A stretch of DNA of 64,000 nucleotides from Neoarius graeffei (Eukaryota > Chordata > Actinopteri > Siluriformes > Ariidae), in the NCBI RefSeq assembly GCF_027579695.1, contig NC_083592.1, positions 29,950,961 through 30,014,960 on the forward strand, given 5' to 3'. Below, piece after piece: positions 10,637 through 21,953 of the stretch (positions within the stretch are counted from its first letter, which is position 1; each line of letters begins with the position of its first letter). Position numbers and translations under genes: made by a program. A model generated the notes under the pieces. It saw only the letters and a program-made list of their open reading frames with translations, did not search any database and was not told the origin of the DNA.

Positions 10637-11291
10637 TGTGATATCATGAGAGGCTGGCCGGCTCTCGGCGGGACCCTTCAATCAGTGCAAGGACACAAAA
10701 GTTAAAATAATTCAAGGTTTTTAATGTTATGCCAGGAAATTAAACAGAAAAGGTAACTCAAAGTCCAATGTTCAAACAAAGAGGGATTCCCAAAAGTCAA
10801 ACTCAAACAATATCTCTGGCTTTAGAACAACAAAATCATAGGCAGGTTTCCTTCAGTCCAATATCCCATTCTCAGAAGAAACAAAATCTTCTGCCTTACT
10901 TTGAGTCCAGTCAACAATCCCTGTAGTCTTTAGCCCAGTGGTGGCCCAGTAGCAGGCATTCATAACACAGGTAAGTCCTTCAGTGCAAAATCCTTCAGGT
11001 AAGAATTCCAGATAAGCTTTTCAACAAATACTCCGCCCAGCAGGTTCCACTCAGCAACGGGAGTCCATGAACCTCTCTCCTCTCCCCTCCACATTCACAC
11101 TGGGAGTTTTGAGCTCTCACAAAGCCCTCTTACTCATTAGGCCCTCATGGGCCACAGGTGTGCTGCCGTGTTGTGTGCTGAGGGGTGAAGTTCCTAACTC
11201 CACCACCAGATGGAGTTATAGCTGCCAGAAGTTGGAGCCATCTGCGTATAACATAGCGCTCCTTGACGACGCAGCCTCTCGGGATATCACA
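10637..11291 (-). repeat. 3' LTR of Gmr1-like element 1
   Basis: A 655-bp LTR with 9-bp terminal inverted repeat TGTGATATC/GATATCACA. It is preceded (on the minus strand) by the purine tract at 11293-11304. Confidence 0.92.
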
Positions 11292-13835
11292 CATCCCCCC
11301 CCTCGGGACCAACGTCCTCGTCGGGCTGAAGGTTGTGAAGAGGACATCTCGCTGGGACAGGGCATCTGCATTACCATGGCGCCTGCCAGCCCTGTGAACA
11401 ACAGAGAAGTTAAACGCTTGCAAGCTTAAAAACCATCTGGTAACCCTACTGTTTGTCTCCTTGTTCTTGGCAATCCACTGCAGAGGGGCGTGGTCAGAGA
11501 TCACCATGAAACGCTGGCCCAGGAGGTAATATCGCAGGGACTCCAGGGCCCAGGAAATGGCGAGACACTCTTTTTCAACCGTTGAGTAGTTCTTCTCTCT
11601 GGGGAGTAGTTTTCGGCTTAGATATAGGATGGGATGTTCCTCACCTTCATGGACTTGCACGAGTATAGCCCCCAGTCCCACCTCTGAAGCGTCCGTTTGC
11701 ACCACGAACTCCCTCTTGAAGTCTGGTGCCACCAGAACCGGACTGGAACAGAGGGCCTGCTTCAGGTTGATGAAGGCTGCCTCCACCGCGGGATTCCACT
11801 TCACCATCCTTGAGTGCCGTTTGGTTGTCAGATCTGTCAGGGGTGCAGCAATGGAGGCAAAATCGGCAATAAAATCCCGGTAGTAGCCGGCTAGGCCCAA
11901 AAACGACCTCACCTGCTTCTTGGTGAGGGGTTGCAGCCAGTCCTGTATGGCCCGCAGCTTCGCCTCCTGGGGCTTGACTAGTCCCCGGCCAACGGTGTAC
12001 CCCAGGTAATTGGTTTCACTGAAGGCCAGTCTGCATTTTTTCGGGTTTGCCGTCAGACCTGCATCCCTGAGGGAATCAAGCACAGCTTGTACACGGGGTA
12101 AATGACTGTCCCAATCCGCACTTTGAATGACCACATCATCTAAAAATGCAGCTGCATACCTCTTGTGGGGAGCCAGGACCCGATCCATTAAGCGCTGGAA
12201 CGTGGCCGGCGCTCCATGCAGACCAAATGGAAGCCGTATGTACTGGTAGAGCCTGTCTGGGGTGGCAAAGGCCATCTTCTCCTTTGACGCCGGGGTCAGG
12301 GGCACCTGCCAGTATCCTTTGGTAAGGTCCAGAGTGGTGAGGAACCGGGCATGTCCTAAGGAGTCTACTAAGTCATCAACACGGGACATAGGGTATGAAT
12401 CAAACTCTGACACCTCATTCAATTTGCGATAATCATTGCAGAATCTCACAGACCCGTCTGGTTTGGGAACCAGGACGATGGGGCTTGCCCAGGCACTTTT
12501 GGACTCTTCGATGACTCCCAGCTCTAGCATCTTTCTCACCTCCTCCTGGATGGCCACCTTGCGAGCCTCCGGCACATGATAGGGATGCTGGGTCACTGTT
12601 CGGCCCAGGACAGTGTGGATCTCGTGTTGGACCACCTCTGTGTGCCCGGGGAGTGAGGAGAAGACGTCTCGGTTGCGGTCCACCAGCTCTAGGTTCATTT
12701 GCCGCTGGTGTGGGGATAGGCCCAGCCCCACCTGAACCTCCTCTCGGGCGGGTTCTTTGGACTCTGTCGGGGGCAAACAACTGAACAACGCCTCCCTGGC
12801 TTGCCATTTTTTCAAGAGGTTAACGTGATATATCTGCTCCGGTTTTCTTTTATCAGGCTGTCTCACCTTATAATTCACTTCTCCTACCCGCTCAATGACC
12901 TCATACGGTCCTTGCCAGGTTGCCAGGAACTTACACTCCACGGTCGGCACCAGGACCAGCACTCTGTCCCCCGGCTTAAACTCTCTCAGCTGGGCAGGTC
13001 GGTTGTAGGAGGCCTGCTGTTGCCATTGAGCAGTCTCCATGTGTTCATGCACTATCGGATAGATGGCCCTCATTCTCTCCTTCATGGCCCCAACATGCTC
13101 GATCAGGGTCTGCTGTCTGCAGGGTTGCTCCTCCCAAGCCTCCTTGGCAATGTCCAGCAGCCCTCTGGGTCTGTAAGAAAGCAATAGTTCAAAAGGTGAA
13201 AAGCCAGTAGAAGATTGGGGTACCTCTTGTACTGCAAACAGCAGGTATGGCAGCAGCTGGTCCCAATTCCGCCCATCCTCTTCAGTCGCCTTCCTCAGCA
13301 TGGACTTCAGAGTCCTGTTGAACCGTTCGACCAACCCGTCTGTCTGGGGGTGGTAGACAGATGTTCGCAACTGTTTGATTTTCAACAGGGCACACAGTTC
13401 TTTCATCACCCGGGACATGAATGGAGTGCCTTGGTCCGTCAATATTTCCTTTGGAATCCCCAGACTGGTAGAGAGGAGGAACAGCTCCTTGGCTATCAGT
13501 TTGGAGGTAGCCTTCCTCAGGGGGATGGCCTCCGGGTACCGGGTCGCATAGTCCAAGATGACCAGAATGTACTGATGCCCCCTGGAGCTTTTTGGCAAAG
13601 GCCCAACTATATCCAGTCCAATCCTCTCAAAAGGAGTTTCGATAATTGGCAAGGGGATGAGCGGGTTATGGTATGGGGGTTTAGGCGCCACCTTCTGGCA
13701 TTCTGGGCAACTACGACAGTAATTCCCTGTTTCCTTGTGCACTCCCGGCCAGAAGAAATGCTGTAAGATCCTTTCTTTTGTCTTCTCTACACCTAGGTGG
13801 GCCCCCAGTGGATGTGTGTGTGCCAGATTGATCAC
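11145..13835 (-). CDS. pol: Gmr1-like pol: integrase, reverse transcriptase, RNase H (896 aa)
   Basis: Open minus-strand frame. The integrase comes first: zinc-binding region with CRSCPEC (residues about 40-46), then the catalytic triad Asp75, Asp134, Glu170 in the canonical D-D35-E spacing, followed by the GPY/F-type module (WQGPYEVIERVG). Reverse transcriptase follows (VPKPDGSVRFCNDYRKLN; LDLTKGYWQVPL; catalytic FLDD, roughly residues 560-570). RNase H comes next (QTDASEVGLGAIL, STVEKECLAI, ISDHAPLQW, NADALSQ). All catalytic residues I can see are intact. The frame runs over the polypurine tract into the 3' LTR before stopping. It is in the same frame as the gag-protease segment upstream, separated by a TAG at 13866-13868. 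Codons and base composition are clearly richer in G+C than the flanks. Confidence 0.93.
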   Translation of the reverse strand: MINLAHTHPLGAHLGVEKTKERILQHFFWPGVHKETGNYCRSCPECQKVAPKPPYHNPLIPLPIIETPFERIGLDIVGPLPKSSRGHQYILVILDYATRYPEAIPLRKATSKLIAKELFLLSTSLGIPKEILTDQGTPFMSRVMKELCALLKIKQLRTSVYHPQTDGLVERFNRTLKSMLRKATEEDGRNWDQLLPYLLFAVQEVPQSSTGFSPFELLLSYRPRGLLDIAKEAWEEQPCRQQTLIEHVGAMKERMRAIYPIVHEHMETAQWQQQASYNRPAQLREFKPGDRVLVLVPTVECKFLATWQGPYEVIERVGEVNYKVRQPDKRKPEQIYHVNLLKKWQAREALFSCLPPTESKEPAREEVQVGLGLSPHQRQMNLELVDRNRDVFSSLPGHTEVVQHEIHTVLGRTVTQHPYHVPEARKVAIQEEVRKMLELGVIEESKSAWASPIVLVPKPDGSVRFCNDYRKLNEVSEFDSYPMSRVDDLVDSLGHARFLTTLDLTKGYWQVPLTPASKEKMAFATPDRLYQYIRLPFGLHGAPATFQRLMDRVLAPHKRYAAAFLDDVVIQSADWDSHLPRVQAVLDSLRDAGLTANPKKCRLAFSETNYLGYTVGRGLVKPQEAKLRAIQDWLQPLTKKQVRSFLGLAGYYRDFIADFASIAAPLTDLTTKRHSRMVKWNPAVEAAFINLKQALCSSPVLVAPDFKREFVVQTDASEVGLGAILVQVHEGEEHPILYLSRKLLPREKNYSTVEKECLAISWALESLRYYLLGQRFMVISDHAPLQWIAKNKETNSRVTRWFLSLQAFNFSVVHRAGRRHGNADALSQRDVLFTTFSPTRTLVPRGGMCDIPRGCVVKERYVIRRWLQLLAAITPSGGGVRNFTPQHTTRQHTCGP
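11293..11304 (-). other. Polypurine tract of Gmr1-like element 1
   Basis: Minus-strand GAGGGGGGGATG lies one base upstream of the 3' LTR start, the expected plus-strand primer site. Confidence 0.75.
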
Positions 13836-13865
13836 AGTCGCCCGGTGGGGCTGTGGTACAAGGAG

Positions 13866-15149
13866 CTATTCATGCACTTTGTCATCTTTCTTCACCACCT
13901 GATACAGTAGGCCCCATATAATTGCAAAATGGGGGTATGTAGGGCTTGCTCTACCCCCTAACAGGACACCCTCTAGCACCTGCACATTTCTTAAGGCATT
14001 TGCAAGTGTGGGATCCTGCAACTGGGCAGTACCATACTGGCCTGTGAGAGGGGGAAGCTCCTCGATGCCTGGGGCGTCTTCCTCATCGGAGCTCGGAGAG
14101 CTTTCCGGGGCCACATTCTCTTCTCCAGTCTCCGGGCCAGTCTCTGTGTCAGCCTGGGTGCCTGTCATCCCTGCGAGGGCAAAAGCAGGGATGCGGGGTT
14201 GTGCGGGTTGCACTTGTGTGGTTGCAGGAGGAGTCTTACCTCTCTGACTGCGGGGTACCCAGGCTGGCCTCTGCTGGGCCTCTCTCCACAGCAGGTGGAA
14301 GGTTGGGCAATCTCGCCCAATCAGAACAGGAACAGGGAGGGAATCAACCACTCCCACCCTCGTGTGTATAGTCCCCCTGGTGATGGTCAATTTTAGTTCA
14401 GTGGTGGGGTACTCTTTGGTGTCCCCATGGACGCAGGAAACTGGGAGAACTTGGTCAGTGGTCAGACACGATGGATCCACTAGGTCCTTACGCACCAAGG
14501 TGACCCGACTACCCGAATCTAACAATGCCTCGACATCATGGCAATTCACAGTCACTGGGCAGGTGGGGGGTCGATCTGGGGGCCTGTCTGCAGCCCCGAC
14601 GAGTGATGCAAACAGCTGGGCGGATGGTGAGCTGGAGGACCCTGCAGTGGGCCTAGGCTTGTCCACTGGTTTCCCACACTGCCAAGACATGTGTCCCCTG
14701 CCCCCACACCAGAAGCATTGTTGGGTGTCACCATCACGGGGAATCCTAACCGGACCCGGCTGGCTTCTGGCTCCCCCTGGAGCATAGCCAGGTCCTGCTG
14801 TGGCTGGGCTGGACCCCTTGGGGTTTTTGGGGTGGCCTCCCCCTGTCAGCAGTGGGGGCACAGTCCGGGGGTCCTTTCTGGAAGCACGGAGCATTTCTGT
14901 TGTGGCCTGGTACTTTTCCACAGCTTCAACCATCAGTTCAGCTGTGGTTAGGGCTTGTTGGCTGATGAAGCACTTCGCCTCATATGGCAGGGCTCGAATG
15001 TAGTGATCCACGACCACGGCCTCCACTACTGCAGCCACTGTGGTTTTTTCAGGTTCCAGCCATCTCCTCGCGATTCTGGAAAGTTCATGCATCTGCGCAC
15101 GGGGAGCCTGGTCTGCTTGGAAGGTCCAGCTGTGGAAGCGTTGAGCCAT
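13866..15149 (-). CDS. gag: Gmr1-like gag C-terminal half and protease
   Basis: The retroelement gag tail has a zinc knuckle CFWCGGRGHMSWQC (C-x2-C-x4-H-x4-C). An aspartic protease follows, with active-site ALLDSGSRVTLV and the second signature VLIGRD. A Ser/Glu/Pro-rich linker leads to integrase. It ends at a TAG (13866-13868) in frame with the downstream pol. The segment is also in frame with the upstream gag piece (15231-15590), beyond a TGA. The TAG could be a decay mutation of a Gln codon or a readthrough site. The first option is simpler, because the other lesion (TGA) lies in the middle of gag. Confidence 0.85.
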   Translation of the reverse strand: MAQRFHSWTFQADQAPRAQMHELSRIARRWLEPEKTTVAAVVEAVVVDHYIRALPYEAKCFISQQALTTAELMVEAVEKYQATTEMLRASRKDPRTVPPLLTGGGHPKNPKGSSPATAGPGYAPGGARSQPGPVRIPRDGDTQQCFWCGGRGHMSWQCGKPVDKPRPTAGSSSSPSAQLFASLVGAADRPPDRPPTCPVTVNCHDVEALLDSGSRVTLVRKDLVDPSCLTTDQVLPVSCVHGDTKEYPTTELKLTITRGTIHTRVGVVDSLPVPVLIGRDCPTFHLLWREAQQRPAWVPRSQRGKTPPATTQVQPAQPRIPAFALAGMTGTQADTETGPETGEENVAPESSPSSDEEDAPGIEELPPLTGQYGTAQLQDPTLANALRNVQVLEGVLLGGRASPTYPHFAIIWGLLYQVVKKDDKVHE

Positions 15150-15230
15150 ACCGAACTTGGTGAACCCATGTCTGCTGAGGATCTCAGTCTTCAGAGCATC
15201 ATAGTTCGTAGTCTTGTCGGGGGGTAGGTC

Positions 15231-15590
15231 TCAGACAGCGTTCAATGATTCTCCCATTAAGAATGGGGCTAACAGTCCAACCCACTGTGCCTTGGGCCAT
15301 CCTTCCCTAGTGGCTGTGGCTTCAAAGGTGTGCAAGTATGCCTCAACATCATCTGTAACCCCCATTTTGGAGATAAAATCACTTGCCTTTATTGGGCCAA
15401 TGCTCCGAACAGCCATCTTCTTTTGTAGCTGCAACTCCTCTGGCTTCAGTTGGTTGGCTTTCCTTTGTTCCTCCAGGAGGGCTGCACTCACCTGCATTTG
15501 GGCTTGCTGGCCTGCAATAAGAGCCTTCAAAATTTCCTCCATCTTGTTATGCAGAGGGCCTATGGTTAACTGGGAAAATTGAGCAATCAA
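15231..15590 (-). CDS. gag: Gmr1-like gag N-terminal segment
   Basis: In frame with the downstream gag. It includes a helical N-terminus (KMEEILKALIAGQQAQMQ) and a capsid-like stretch (VEAYLHTFEATATREGWP...LLAPFLMGE) that matches the position of EAFLALFEQAAEAWGWP in the second Gmr1-like element. The first in-frame ATG is at about 15542. An upstream in-frame TAA makes that the likely start. It is interrupted by a TGA at 15231-15233. Confidence 0.8.
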   Translation of the reverse strand: MIAQFSQLTIGPLHNKMEEILKALIAGQQAQMQVSAALLEEQRKANQLKPEELQLQKKMAVRSIGPIKASDFISKMGVTDDVEAYLHTFEATATREGWPKAQWVGLLAPFLMGESLNAV

Positions 15591-15639
15591 ATGTTCAGTG
15601 TCCTCCTCATACCTGCATTATTATTGATGATTGAAATGC

Positions 15640-15655
15640 CCACATTCTCCACCAT
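15640..15655 (-). other. Candidate primer-binding site of Gmr1-like element 1
   Basis: The minus strand just inside the 5' LTR reads TATGGTGGAGAATGTGGGC. The TGG two bases after the LTR could pair with a tRNA CCA end. I cannot name the tRNA. Confidence 0.4.
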
Positions 15656-15656
15656 A

Positions 15657-16488
<832 letters not shown>

Positions 16489-16997
16489 TCAGAGCACGTT
16501 ATTCCAAAAGGCCTGGCCTTTGCCTAGATGTTCATTGGCAAACTATATTCTTGCTTTAATGTTCATTTTGGACAGCAAAGGCTGTCCAAGGCAAAGGCTT
16601 TTTCCTGGCACACCTCCCATGCAGGACAAATTTGTCCAATCTCTTTCTGACCGTAGATGTATGCACTTTCACACCAACAGTTGCAAGAGTTGCCTGGAGA
16701 TCCAATGATGAAATTTTGGTGTTCTTGGAGATGTTTTTTTTTAGCATCAAAAACTCTGCTTTTGGGCTAAATTTGCTGGAGCAGCCAGTCCTGGACAAAC
16801 TGGCAGTTGTTTGAAATCTGAGCCACTTGTAGATGATTTTCCTTACAGTGGAATTATTTCTGATAATCTTTTTAAATCCCTTGCCAGATTCATAGGCATC
16901 CACAACCTTTTTTTTCTGAGTGCCTTAGAGAGCTCTGTAGATCTTGGCATGATGACACCACACACTTCAATAGCAAAGAGAGCACCAGACCCGAGAT

Positions 16998-18356
16998 CAG
17001 TGGCGATCCTAGAGTGATTTACTCCCCGGGCGAAACCCCCTGCTGGCTGCTGGCGCCCCCTCGCCTGTCTTTTTTTTTTCGGGGTTTTTTTTGGGGGGAC
17101 CTTTTTTTTGGGACCGTTTTTTTTTTTTGCGCCCGCGCTCGTGCCGCCCCCCCCGCGTTGGGCTCTGTATTAGCCAACAGAATGTTAACAGCTTTACATG
17201 GTCGTTTAAACATTTCTCATCGTGTGTTGTACGTCGCGGACACGGCCCGTTATAAATTTGCTGTTACCAGAATGGCAATGATCAAGTCGTAATGTATTAC
17301 TTAAGACTCTGTGTAATGTCATAGTAGTGTAGTACTATGGTAGTAAAGTCTTTTTGATGACTAGTACGATGTTCCGCTGGCGGGATTGTGCATATTATGG
17401 GGCTACGACAAGTTAGGCACACACACACACACTGATGACGTCACCTGCACAACTTTGGTATCGAGGGCTACCGCATGACGTCACCGTGCCGCGAGATTTT
17501 GTTAAGCGCCATATTGGAAGACCAAGTACACATCTATGCAAGTACATACATTCATAAAACAAACTACACCTGAAATGTAGCCAGGGCCGGTTCTGCCCTA
17601 ATCTGGACCCGGGTGCAACATCGCGCACCCCCCCCCAAAAAAAAACCCCAGTCTAAATCAGGACAACTATCACATAACTATAACTATAAACATTTTATAT
17701 CAACTATTTTAACTAAATGGGCTATAATAAATAAGCCTGCAGGCAGCCACGGCGGGCTGCCTCAGAAAAGTAACCATTCAATGACACAACTGAAAGCCTG
17801 CAGCCACGGCGGGCTGCCTCAGAAAAGTAACCATTTGTCCTACCGTAAAACTCGTTTTGCATTTTCTGCCTCCTTTTTTGTATTTTCGACCCTCCGTTTA
17901 TTTTCTTTCCTTTTCTGAAAACCCGATTTGTGTCCAGACATTTTGTTCTGCTACTAACGAACTAACTCGTCAGGTCTCATCTCTCGAGCCCGCGATGATT
18001 CCCGTGGGAAGGGCGACAATTGATACATTTTTACAAACAACCAATAAACAGCCAATAGGGAGGTTGCAACGTTCAGGCTCTCCTTTGCTCACAGACACTC
18101 AGTAATGCACTTATTCTCTGTCTCCTGGCAGAAAGCTCCTTGGTTTGCTTGTGTCTCAATCACAGCTGGTATTCTGTAGAAAGACTTCTTTTCACCTTTC
18201 CCATCAGCTTTGTTGGAACACCCTAACACAGCACTAAAGTTTACCATTGTGGGTTTATGATGAATCAAGTGCCTCGTGGGTTTAAATTCCGCGCGCTGGC
18301 GTTATTTCCCCCTGGCGTTATTTCCCCCGGTCGGCCCGCCCCCAGGACCGCCCCTG
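16998..18356. mobile_element. hAT-like non-autonomous element
   Basis: It is bounded by a perfect 8-bp target-site duplication, CCCGAGAT, at 16990-16997 and 18357-18364. The termini are inverted repeats (CAGTGGCGATCCTAG at the left; CAGGGGCGGTCCTGG as complement of the right end). The interior has poly-T/poly-G tracts, a short direct repeat (about 17740-17840, CAGCCACGGCGGGCTGCCTC twice) and a THAP-domain fragment, but no hAT transposase. It is inserted in the Tc1 of copy A and absent at the same position in the other copies. Confidence 0.85.
18089..18247 (-). pseudogene. THAP-domain fragment inside the hAT element
   Basis: A 52-codon minus-strand frame begins MVNFSAVLGCSNKADGKG and continues KKSFYRIPAVIE, the N-terminal half of a C2CH THAP zinc finger. 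One of the first cysteines appears replaced by Ser and the C-terminal CxxH half is missing. A second copy of the same coding piece with flanking 5' sequence occurs in a different transposon at 60387-60560. It may be a captured exon of a host THAP gene or a remnant of a THAP-bearing transposase. Confidence 0.65.
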
Positions 18357-18664
18357 CCCGAGATGTTTAAATAAGATGGGTTCCACCTGCAGGAGGTTCG
18401 AATCAATGGCATCAAATCTGGATATTTTACCAACTTGAAAGTGTGATAAATGTACGAGTGTACTTACTTTTTCCAGGTTGTCCTTACTTTTTTCTGACTA
18501 ATTTTTGTTTATTTAAGTTATGAAAATAACTACAAAAAGTTACTTTTATGAGTTATTTGTTGGCGAATATTACCTTTATCAAAGAGAGTGAAATGTTTGT
18601 GTTTAAATATGTTGAAAAAAGTCTACAATTTCCATTGGATGTACTTATTTTCTTCACATGACTG

Positions 18665-19049
18665 TATATGCCTACTGTACTAAATAACATGATGAAGAAT
18701 CAAGCTTTAAAGGTGCAAAAGTCAATTTATTTTATTCCTGAATAGTCAATAAACTGGAAGATGTGTAAAATTACAGAATCATAATAAACTATGACAGACC
18801 ATAAAAAACAATGCATTAAGCTGTGCCTTAGCAGAAGTGTATTAAGTTGCTGAGAGACCCTGTTTACTCCAGCATGCTTGTTTGTGTTTGGATATGCCTC
18901 CTGTCAGTCATTTTACAAACATCTACTCTACGGCCGGTGTAGATCCTGGGGGCGGAGCTTCATGAACATTGGCAGAAATCATTCAAATGTTGAACCAACC
19001 TAACTCTAGGAGCCCTCATCTAAAAACAAATAAACACTAATCTTAACTC
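18665..19049. other. Intron of hsf5-like copy A, shared with copy B
   Basis: Matches 42632-43018 almost base for base. No coding signal. Confidence 0.6.
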
Positions 19050-19294
19050 GAGCAGTGGCTACAATTATCGACACCTTCACAATCTTCTGGCCATTGCAAA
19101 ATTAGAAAAGACTTTCAGTACGTAAATTGTGCATGAATAATTACTCAAACTTCCACTGGAAAAAAAAAAAATTAGTTGATTCCAGAGTACTTAGCGTATC
19201 AGATCACGTGACACTGTTCCACAATTATTGACACCTTTGTCCACAGTTATCGACACCGTTCCTCAATTATCAACACCCAGATGATTATTTATAA

Positions 19295-19342
<48 letters not shown>

Positions 19343-19512
19343 CAGTCTGTGGTATTAAGTTAACAAAACCTAGGCGAGGGGAGTCTTCCGGTTGATTAAT
19401 TAACCAATAATAACTGTTGTAACTGAAACTCACCTTTGTAAGATTGTTTTTTATTGGTAAATCTGAAAAGGTGTTAATAATTATGGACTGTCGATAATTG
19501 TAGCCGCTGCTC
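19050..19512. mobile_element. Small inverted-repeat element (MITE-like) with (AAT)n core
   Basis: The ends are GAGCAGTGGCTACAATTAT and its complement. The ACAATTATCGACACC motif recurs internally (near 19220-19270) and the core holds an (AAT)n run at 19297-19342. The copy in hsf5 B is at 43019-43462. Confidence 0.6.
19297..19342. repeat. (AAT)n microsatellite
   Basis: About 15 trinucleotide units. The B copy is at 43256-43292, and translation there yields a meaningless poly-Tyr frame. Confidence 0.9.
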
Positions 19513-20210
19513 TAATTCACCTTTCGAATAGCTGTGCTATCAATATCAACTTCAATGTTTTAAATGCACATTCGAGAGCAACTAAAAGAGTTAATCTGAC
19601 TGATAAGTTGGTTGTTGAATTAAGCTTCCATTAAATGCTCAGAATCATGAGAAATCACTTCCATAAAACACCAGAATAAATTACATTTAAAAAAAATCAT
19701 ATTTATCCATATTGTACCACTGTACAGTTATTTTTCCACATACTGCCACCTTGCACACGGTCATAATTTTTATGTTTAATGTTTTTGTTTTTTTATTATG
19801 TTTAACTGTACTTCTCTGTGTGCCTTTAAACTGCCCCTAAGAGACAAATAAAGTTTTGAATTTGAATTTGAATTTTAACAAAAGCCAAACACACTGTCAA
19901 ACACCAGAGGGCACTAATCACTCAAGTAATGTTAAAAAAAGACTTGCTGTAAGGCATTGTGGGATTTCCTATTTAATAATGCCACACTCCTGTACACTCC
20001 TACACCCCTTTTTCATTTTATACTGAGCTGTATGGGCTGATGGAAGGGGACACATTTCAAGTAAAATATGACAGATGAACTTGCTAGATAGATATTATTA
20101 GTTGTTAATAGATACTAAAGTGGCATGCAAATGGGGTGCTTATAGTAATTAAGGCTGAGCTCAAAACTATTGTCGTATAAAGGGGACAAAATGCATTAAA
20201 GCAGCTTTAC

Positions 20211-20486
20211 CTGGTGTGTAAAGCATGTACTGGGTGTGATGAGGCATGAGGCCCTGCTGGACATGCATGGGCCCGAAGGGATGTGCACACGGTGGGCCCG
20301 CCAAAAAGTGGGGGAACACAGGGACCAGCGCAGCTTTCTGAGTGTATGAAGTTTCTCGAGAAGGATCACCAAGATCTCTTACAGCTGCTTGGGAGTATCT
20401 GGGCATTCTGTCACACTCCTTCACCTGCTGAGGGCCATTAGAGTGATGGTGGTAAGGACTTCCCTGATGTTCAACCAAAACTGAAC
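20211..20486 (-). CDS. Exon 3 of hsf5-like copy A
   Basis: A 276-bp exon with acceptor TTATCTATTCAG and donor CACACCAG/GTAAAG, phase 1 at both ends. It codes a His/Pro-rich stretch (VEHQGSPYHHHSNGPQQV...; HFLAGPPCAHPFGPMHVQQG) with no recognised domain. It is highly similar in all three copies. Confidence 0.8.
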
Positions 20487-20639
20487 CTGAATAGATAAAG
20501 ACAAGTCAAATATGAATAAACTAAAACTTCAGATAATGATCGAGGCCACAAAGTTAGCCAGCTGACACCGTACGAGCAAAATGACTCATTTTATTTGTCT
20601 GTCTGTTTTTTTCTCTACACATTCCTACATACAGTATGA

Positions 20640-20935
20640 CTATTTTTTTTTTCCGGGACTATGCAGTCCTTCAAAGGACCTGCCTCAAAATGTTTCAAGA
20701 TTTAAAGCTTCTGCACAGTGGCCCAGAAATCTGTGGACTGGAGTTGAGCTAGGTTCCTTCACGTCCCGGGTTATAAGTCGAGTGGTTATAACACCCAGTG
20801 TGAATGCGTGTGTGTATGAATGCTTGTGCACACAGTGGCCTGCGATGGACAGGCATCTCATTCAGGATGCCAAGTTTTCCTGGGATAGGCCCTGGATCCA
20901 CCATGAACCTGACCAGTAAGGTGGTTACTGAAGCT
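20640..20935 (+). repeat. Old SINE-like repeat in the hsf5 intron
   Basis: Contains 'cctgcgatggacaggc' and 'ccaccatgaacctgaccag', typical of an eroded SINE body. It is present in copies B (about 44575-44845) and C (about 56880-57145), so it is ancestral to the triplication. Confidence 0.45.
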
Positions 20936-21078
20936 TAATTAATTAATTAATTGGCAAACTAACAAATTAATTAATCAATTGATTAATTTATTGACTAACT
21001 TATTTATTTATTTATTTATTTATTTATATCTTCTGTCCTGTGTATTTTTTTTTATCTGCTTATTGAAACGCTACCAAC

Positions 21079-21583
21079 CCTTTTTCATCCCAGCAGAGTT
21101 TTCTTCTGTTGAATTCCATATCACATGATGGAAATGATTCGATGGCCTGCTGGTCAGCTTTCTCCCGGCAGCGAGCTTGGCCTTGTTGCCAGGCGTGAGT
21201 CGCTTAAGGTTCATGAGGAGCTCCGGCTTATCCCGTTTGAAGTTTGGGTTGTGAAATTGGTGCAGTTGGGCCGTGGTGGAAAAGCAGTTGAGTTCCTTCT
21301 CTGAGCTGTAATGGTCCAAACACACTTTGCTGAAGCCGTATAGGTTCAGCTGGCGGACGAAACTGATGAACTGTGTTGTTCTGAAGTACTTGTTCATCTG
21401 GTCGGTTTTGGAAAATAGCACTTCAGCTTCGAAGCGCTCCTGATGGACAAGTATGCTTTCCCCACTGGCGTCCCACCAGATTGAGGGAATGTAAGGGTCA
21501 TTCAGCAAGCGCCATAACTTGCCAGGGAAGTTGCTGGGGTTGATCGAATAGATTTCCATACCAGCTAAAGAACTGGCAGCCAA
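21079..21583 (-). CDS. hsf5: Exon 2 of hsf5-like copy A: HSF-type DNA-binding domain
   Basis: Acceptor CCCATCCAG before 21583; probable start ATG at 21557-21559 (MEIYSINPSNFPGKLW). The domain covers about residues 7-125: the winged helix-turn-helix with the recognition-helix signature SFVRQLNLYGFSKV and the HSF5-like insert FSKTDQMNKYFRTTQF. A basic tail follows (NFKRDKPELLMNLKR). The donor is AAAAAGG/GTTGGT at 21079. This weak site is the one whose phase fits exon 3. Copy A has KLWRLLNDPYIP where B and C have KLWCLLNDPH. Confidence 0.9.
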
Positions 21584-21953
21584 CTGGATGGGAAAAAAAA
21601 AGATCTACTGTTATTTAATCATCGAGAAATGTGCAAACTAGCCAGATTGTAACCACTGATTTGTAGCAGTAACTGGATAGTACTGTAGGCAGCCAGCTAC
21701 CATAACAAAACATAAACATTTCACTCGTGCATCTTCAGTAACAGCTGAAAATCACTATCAATAACAATATAGCATTAAACTAGCATTAAACTATTAAAGT
21801 TGACCGTTAGAGCTGCCAAATTACCCAAATAATCAAACATAAACAGCCAAAATATTCAAACAAAAACAGACCCAGAGTCATTTCTGTAAGAATTGACATG
21901 ATCAAGTGTGAATTATTTCTAATAGATGAGCTCATAAACCTGTGATTTGGTAC

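Noticed and set aside
12433..15227. Plus-strand and off-frame open readings across the Gmr1-like element
   Set aside because: They are shadows of the minus-strand gag-pol frame, which has recognisable domains.
19050..19512. CRISPR-like or satellite array
   Set aside because: The repeated ACAATTATCGACACC motif is irregularly spaced and bounded by inverted ends, so it is a MITE-like element in a vertebrate genome.
21069..21075. Alternative donor GTAGCG for hsf5 exon 2
   Set aside because: It looks closer to consensus than GTTGGT but gives phase 2, which does not fit the phase-1 acceptor of exon 3 in any of the three copies.
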